Below are positions 59,263 through 64,000 of a DNA stretch of 64,000 nucleotides, piece by piece. Below the pieces are notes generated by a model that saw only the letters and a list, made by a program, of their open reading frames with translations, ran no database searches and was not told where the DNA came from. Numbering within the stretch: the first letter of the stretch is position 1; each line of letters starts with the position of its first letter. This stretch comes from Rotaria socialis. Taxonomy: Eukaryota > Rotifera > Eurotatoria > Philodinida > Philodinidae. The translations under genes and the position numbers were made by a program. The stretch spans positions 62,001 through 126,000 of the forward strand of contig CAJNYU010000541.1 in NCBI GenBank assembly GCA_905331475.1. Direction: 5' to 3'.

Positions 59263-61766
59263 GCTAATCATGGTTGAAACTGTGAAAAGTTCTTTTAATA
59301 AAGAAAAGATCTTAAGATAATTATACTATTAATTTAATTGCTATGAAGTTTTCAAGGAAAATTAGAATTAAAATTGACTTAATATTAGAATGCTAATTTG
59401 AAGGCATGCGTTTCAATATAAACTACTCTGCATATGCTTAAACATTAAAAACCTATTGAAACTATAAAAAAAGTCTTCAATAACGTTCACTCTCTCAATG
59501 ATTAGTAAGATCGCTGCATAGACTATAGAGTAAAAAAAGCAGGATATTAAAACATAAACAAGGTTTCATTAACGTAATAAATGTTTCATCAAATATTGTA
59601 TAAATCCTTTTCGGATGCGCGACATTTTTTTAATAAACAATTGCGTGAAGATAGAGATAATTAACTCTTCACGGATTCACTAGCGTTCTTAGTAACTTTT
59701 GCTAGTAGAACGCTCAGATGTCAATGTTTCCTATAAGTATTCATGATTAATTTACTAGAAATAGTATTGTATTTTAATGAAGTATTCATTAATATCCGAG
59801 AAAAATATTCTCAAGCAGAAAAATAATAACGTAAAATACAACCGATGAAGTAATAAAACGATTTTGCATGTTAGCTGAAAATTTTTGCTGTCATATATAA
59901 TGTGGATTCAGTTTTCATCCTATTGAATTTTTGATAAATTCTTATGACTGGATACGATTGTGCATAATGATGAAAAATGATCTGACTCTAGTCCGCTTAT
60001 GCACACGTTTTGCGCACAACTTTTCAGATTGAGTACCGAATAGTAAAAAACCAGCGCAGAATGTCAATTTTACTGCGATATTTATCTATATTATGATTGC
60101 ATTCTTGGATAATAATATATAAGTAGTGTAATTTTCAAATATATATAATTACAAAATAGATACAAATAAAAAAATGAATATCAATGCTGTCGCGTGAGTG
60201 ATACATCATGATGGATAACTATGAAGAGGATATTAAGAGAGAGGCTGATTTCCGTTGCTTATTATAAGATAAAATATCAAGCCAGCAATTCCATAACAAA
60301 TGACGAACGTCCAGAGGAGTATATGAACGCAAGTGAAGCAGAAATTCGCCAATATTAGCAGTCTATGACCCGAAAAGTTTCCTAGTGCTAAAGGCATGTA
60401 CTGGATCATGTCAATATGGGACAACGGTTATTGAGTACTCATGAACTTGTCGGATATCCAAATGATTTTTGTCGATGACGAAAGTACAATTGGCGAAATC
60501 CATACGGGTGAACTACTGTTGCTCCATAAAATGAGTATCATTACTCGGAGTTTCGAGCAAACGGGAACAAATGATGATCGTCGTTTCTTTCGTCTCTATA
60601 TTAATTCTCAACTCAAAAGTAAACATCGCTATATACAATAATATAATACTGCTAACGTTAAAGTAGTATAAGGAATTGATTGAGTATTGCAGTAGAAAAT
60701 ATTTTATTATGCTCAATGTGCAGATTTTAATCCTAGTGATTAGTAAAACAAAGCTGAGTGAAAATAAATCCCTTTTATTGAAATTGTCGCGCCATTATAA
60801 GACATTTTTGTACTCATAGTTTGAATTCCTATCAGAAAGATCAAATAAGAAACAAAGAAATTAGAATTTCATCCTCAAATATTACTCTATGTCGTATAAA
60901 TACTATTGCATACGGGGAAAAAACTAATTGTGTTACTATGACTCAACAGTGAGGTCATAGTGCTTTACACTATTATTTATTTATTTATTCGTGCTATTTA
61001 CAGTAGGAAAACACTATTATTGGAAATGTGAAGCGAAATTCTCGGTGACTTGATTTGATAAATATTATTTGTGAGAGAGCATTTTCTCTCTTTAAGATTG
61101 AGCGAATCTAGTAACAATGCGATCAAATGCGAAACCATCAATTTATATTCTATGTGGCAGCATGCAGTGCCTTCTACAAAGATGAGTTTTATTAGGATTT
61201 AAAAGTTGGAAAAAAATAGAAGGCTTTGAAATTAGCAATAAAAAATGTTCATGTTTGAGCTCTATCTCTATCAATAAACATAAACTAGAATCGCTATTAA
61301 TGGTGTTTATTTTCTAATATCAGCAATAGAACCGCTTCGCCTTTCATTTCTCTTAAACCGTATTTGGATAATAACAGAACGAATCATGCATCATGCAAAG
61401 CAATCATAGATGAAATGGTTGCTTGTTTTCTGTTATATTCTCTAAGTATATTTTCATAATAATCAATCAATCATTTTTTTTGTTATCATTAAATATTCGA
61501 AAAAAAAATTTGTTTAGACTGGTAGTACTTCCGAAATTAATAATTAATTGGTCATGAATCATATAAAACTCTTTTCTATTTACATAATTAATATATATAT
61601 ATATATATATACATAGCAAGAGAGAGAGAGAGAGAGAGAGACAAATTGATTTGGCATTTTATTTTATTCTAACTACGAGAAATCTTTACATATATGTATA
61701 TATATATTTATTTTGCACAAATCTAGCTTGAATAAGAATGTTCATTTGAATTTCAAAATAATAAGT
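59263..61766. other. Gene-free AT-rich region with simple repeats
   Basis: Contains weak open frames (for example a 63-codon hydrophobic one on the minus strand at 60233-60424) without splice or homology support, and TA and AG microsatellites near 61588-61640. Nothing else is visible. Confidence 0.45.
61588..61640. repeat. (TA)n followed by (AG)n microsatellites
   Basis: A TA run of about 12 units and an AG run of about 11 units, in the 3' flank of the ubiquitin-like gene. Confidence 0.9.
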
Positions 61767-62155
61767 TCATTTTTCTTGTTCTGAATCTGATGATGATGAT
61801 GATGATTTCCAATCTTTCGTATCATCCACTAAAATAGAATAAAAATAGGTCAAATTTAATATAAATAAGAATAAAAAAATTTAAACATACTGGATATTGC
61901 TTGATCATTGACGCCTTTCTTAATGCCATAGTGTCTAAGTGAATGTTTGCCTTTGAGCACTTTGTCACGGAAAATAAGACGACATCCTTGTTCAAATTTA
62001 GGTTTTAATCTTATTCTTAACTCCTTTTTTAAATCATGTACATGAGTTTTTTCGTCCAATACGAAAGTTATTGAATGGCCATCCGATTTTCGAACCACAG
62101 TTACACTAACTTGATCAGTTGGAGTAACAATAAAGGAGTCCGTTGAAGACAACAT
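61767..62155 (-). CDS. Small ubiquitin-like domain protein
   Basis: Two exons on the minus strand (62155-61891 and 61828-61767) joined across a 62-bp intron give 108 residues. A ubiquitin-like fold is visible from about residue 16 to 88: VSVTVVRKSDGHSITFVLDE, THVHDLKKELRIRLKP, CRLIFRDKVLKGKHSLRHYG. These correspond to the ubiquitin beta1-beta2 hairpin, alpha helix, and the LIFxGKxL...L.xYGI stretch. No diglycine follows, so it is probably not a conjugated modifier. The tail after the splice is short and acidic (MDDTKDWK, six Ser, DSEQEK), typical of casein kinase 2 sites. I cannot name the orthologue. Confidence 0.75.
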
Positions 62156-64000
62156 TTGTTAGTTCTCTTTTTGTTTAGTTTCGCTTGTTGCCACCAGATA
62201 TAAAAGTAAGTTCTGAAAGAAATAAAGATGCCAGTAAGAACGAAAGGCATAGAGAGAGAGAGAAAATTACGTGAGGAAGAATAGAAAAAATATTTTCCCT
62301 TTTTTCCTCCTGATAGTGTTAGACGACAATTTGAAGCAAAGGAAGAAAAGAACAGGTCAGTATTGTTGGCAATATGAGTGATGTATGAATTATAAATGTT
62401 AACTAAAGTGTTGAGAAGAATTTAGGCCTAGAAAAATAGCATAGAAAGTAGTACCCTACGAGAAATATGTGAATAATAACCTTGAAGATTTATCGTCTTA
62501 TCTTCGGGAATATCAATAAATGTATTCATCTAAAATGTTATTAGTCTTAGGTAATTAATCGACAATAGTTCTTATGGTAAATTAATTTCTTCTTTTACTT
62601 CAATGCGTGTCAAAGAACACAAAATGTGGTCACATAAGAAACTAGTACTTGGTAGTGATATATTTCTCAAGCATAACATATGAAATAGTAATAAGATTTT
62701 GGAAAGTCTTATGAAAACGGAAATCGAAATCGAAAAATTCCCTTTCGATTGGATTAACATTAAAGAGACAGGAAGTCGTGCTTCGCCATTAGTCGTATAA
62801 TGCAAGGTTTCACATCGTGCTAAATTATATAATCACATCACATATTTTCCTTGTGTTTATTTTTTCTTGAGAAAAATATGATTCAAATGAGTAGAACACA
62901 CTTTTCTGCACGATGAAAACAGAAGAGTTATTTTTTGCTTTGTACTAAAAATAATCTTGTTCTTTGAATTTGTTACCAAAAAATTACACATGAAAACATC
63001 TTCAAAAAATATAATTTCCTATGTGTCATTCTTCATTATATGCGGTCACAAGCGATAACATTGAATATTGTTGATTATAATAAAGAAAAATTTACACCAT
63101 ATATGGCAGTGTTTCTTGCGCTGTCTGAATATTAGAAACGTTCCCGAGATTGGTTCAAGCAAGTCAAAGTAGTCTTTCTCGTGGCATCATAGATTTCCTT
63201 GTTTTCTACTCAAGTTATCATCAATTAGGACATTCGCTAATGAATAAAGAGCAACAATTATTCTTTTATTATTGTGCATTCAATATAACTGAATGCGATA
63301 AAAGAAATATTAATGCATCTTTCAAAATCTGATTCATACAGGTGAACATGAAATATTCATAGGAAAAAAATCCAAAATTCATTTGTTGATCGTTACAAAA
63401 GAAAAGCTTTTTAACTTATTGAATATCTTGCATTTTTTTCTAGCTTATATGACTCTCTACATAAAAGCGATATATAAAAAATTTATTTATTAGATTTATA
63501 GTTCAATTGATAGAATATTAAATGGAGAAGTCCGTTGATTTTTCGTTTTATTAAATGGTGAATAATATTATAATGAGGTTTTTCAAATGAAAATAAGTGA
63601 ATATTTAACAGACTAAAATAGACGACAACTAGTGTAAGTAGTAGTTTTACTATATAGAGACGGTAGCGTTGGAAATCATGAATTTTAATCGAAGAAACCA
63701 TCATATCATTGAGAAAAAAGTTATCGAATACACCATCATCATAAGCTTCGTATAAATCAATACCTAAATGAAATAATGTACTCAGACCCATAGAGCGTCG
63801 AACGTGACCTATTCAAGTCAAAATTGATTAGTTCAATAGAAATCACTCTAGAAATATATAACCAAATTGCTTACTCGAAGAGTAGTCTCGGTAAAAACCT
63901 TGCTGTGTACTCAAAAAAAGTGAGTACACTCTAGATTCGGTCAGTGTGTCCGTCCGGTCGTTAACACGATAACCTTTGAAAGTCTCGCCCAATTGTCATG
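62156..64000. other. Mostly non-coding right end with one doubtful exon and an inverted repeat
   Basis: The minus strand at 63483-63791 has an open frame with a membrane-like segment (LYIVKLLLTLVVVYFSLL) and an acceptor-like GAATAG just upstream. It could be a terminal exon of a gene that starts beyond the window, but the proposed upstream part overlaps repeat-like DNA. Near 63907-63931 a 9-bp inverted repeat (TGTGTACTC / GAGTACA type) surrounds a poly-A loop. The rest shows nothing. Confidence 0.35.

Noticed and set aside
60233-60641. Hydrophobic 63-codon minus-strand frame and an overlapping 66-codon plus-strand frame
   Set aside because: Membrane-like composition alone is weak evidence in AT-rich DNA; no exon partners found on either side.
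63483-63791. 102-codon minus-strand frame with a membrane-like segment
   Set aside because: Could be a terminal exon, but the upstream part would run through repeat-like DNA at the window edge; left undecided rather than called.
1-64000. Search for retroviral or LTR elements, Polintons, rRNA genes and bacterial toxin genes
   Set aside because: No long terminal repeats, polymerase, integrase, capsid or toxin motifs were recognised in any frame; only two non-autonomous DNA elements were found.

Overview
The window looks like nuclear DNA of a small-genome animal, most likely a rotifer and plausibly a bdelloid. It is AT-rich, most introns are about 50-110 bp with GT..AG ends, and it carries metazoan-only families (a Pax1/9 paired-box gene, a Hox-type homeobox gene, a reduced Axin, the receptor chaperone RIC3, an LRR-Ig membrane protein, a RUN-domain RUSC homologue). 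Many genes have a TTTTAG-like acceptor a few bases to a few tens of bases before the ATG, as expected where spliced-leader trans-splicing occurs (known in rotifers). The taxon is an inference.

Layout. 0-5.4 kb: 3' end of a membrane-protein gene (+), overlapping tail to tail with the KEOPS kinase TP53RK/Bud32 (-), then a 690-aa LRR-Ig transmembrane protein (-). 7.8-9.5 kb: ALG11 (+), an ER mannosyltransferase. 12-13 kb: an orphan Hox-type gene (+) with a Caudal-like YEWM motif. 13-15.8 kb: a repeat-rich gap with a hairpin, a 309-bp MITE-like element and a block of degenerate inverted repeats. 15.85-23.2 kb: a 2360-aa protein (+) combining a sacsin/NO VEIN-type GHKL ATPase, a coiled coil and a C-terminal PD-(D/E)XK-like domain. 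27.6-29.5 kb: Pax1/9 (+) behind 4.4 kb of non-coding DNA.

From 30.8 to 62.2 kb almost every gene is on the minus strand: a KIF12-type kinesin with alternative first exons, a tRNA-Pro(AGG), a RUSC homologue without SH3, a 99-aa single-pass membrane microprotein, an Axin reduced to RGS plus DIX, WDR89, EMC6, USP5, RIC3 and a 108-aa ubiquitin-like protein. WDR89, EMC6 and USP5 are spaced by only about 340 bp. The stretch 56.3-61.7 kb is gene-poor and holds a non-autonomous hAT-like transposon with perfect 8-bp target duplications and an assembly gap.

The genes do not form a dedicated pathway. They are a mix of housekeeping functions (tRNA t6A modification, N-glycosylation, ER insertion, deubiquitination), developmental regulators and cytoskeletal/neuronal proteins. 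The most unusual items are the NO VEIN-like ATPase-nuclease protein, the mini-Axin, the Hox-type gene of uncertain class, and the kinesin 5' exon arrangement around a tRNA gene. Exon joins were made by hand and checked for reading-frame phase; every multi-exon model given here adds up to a whole number of codons.
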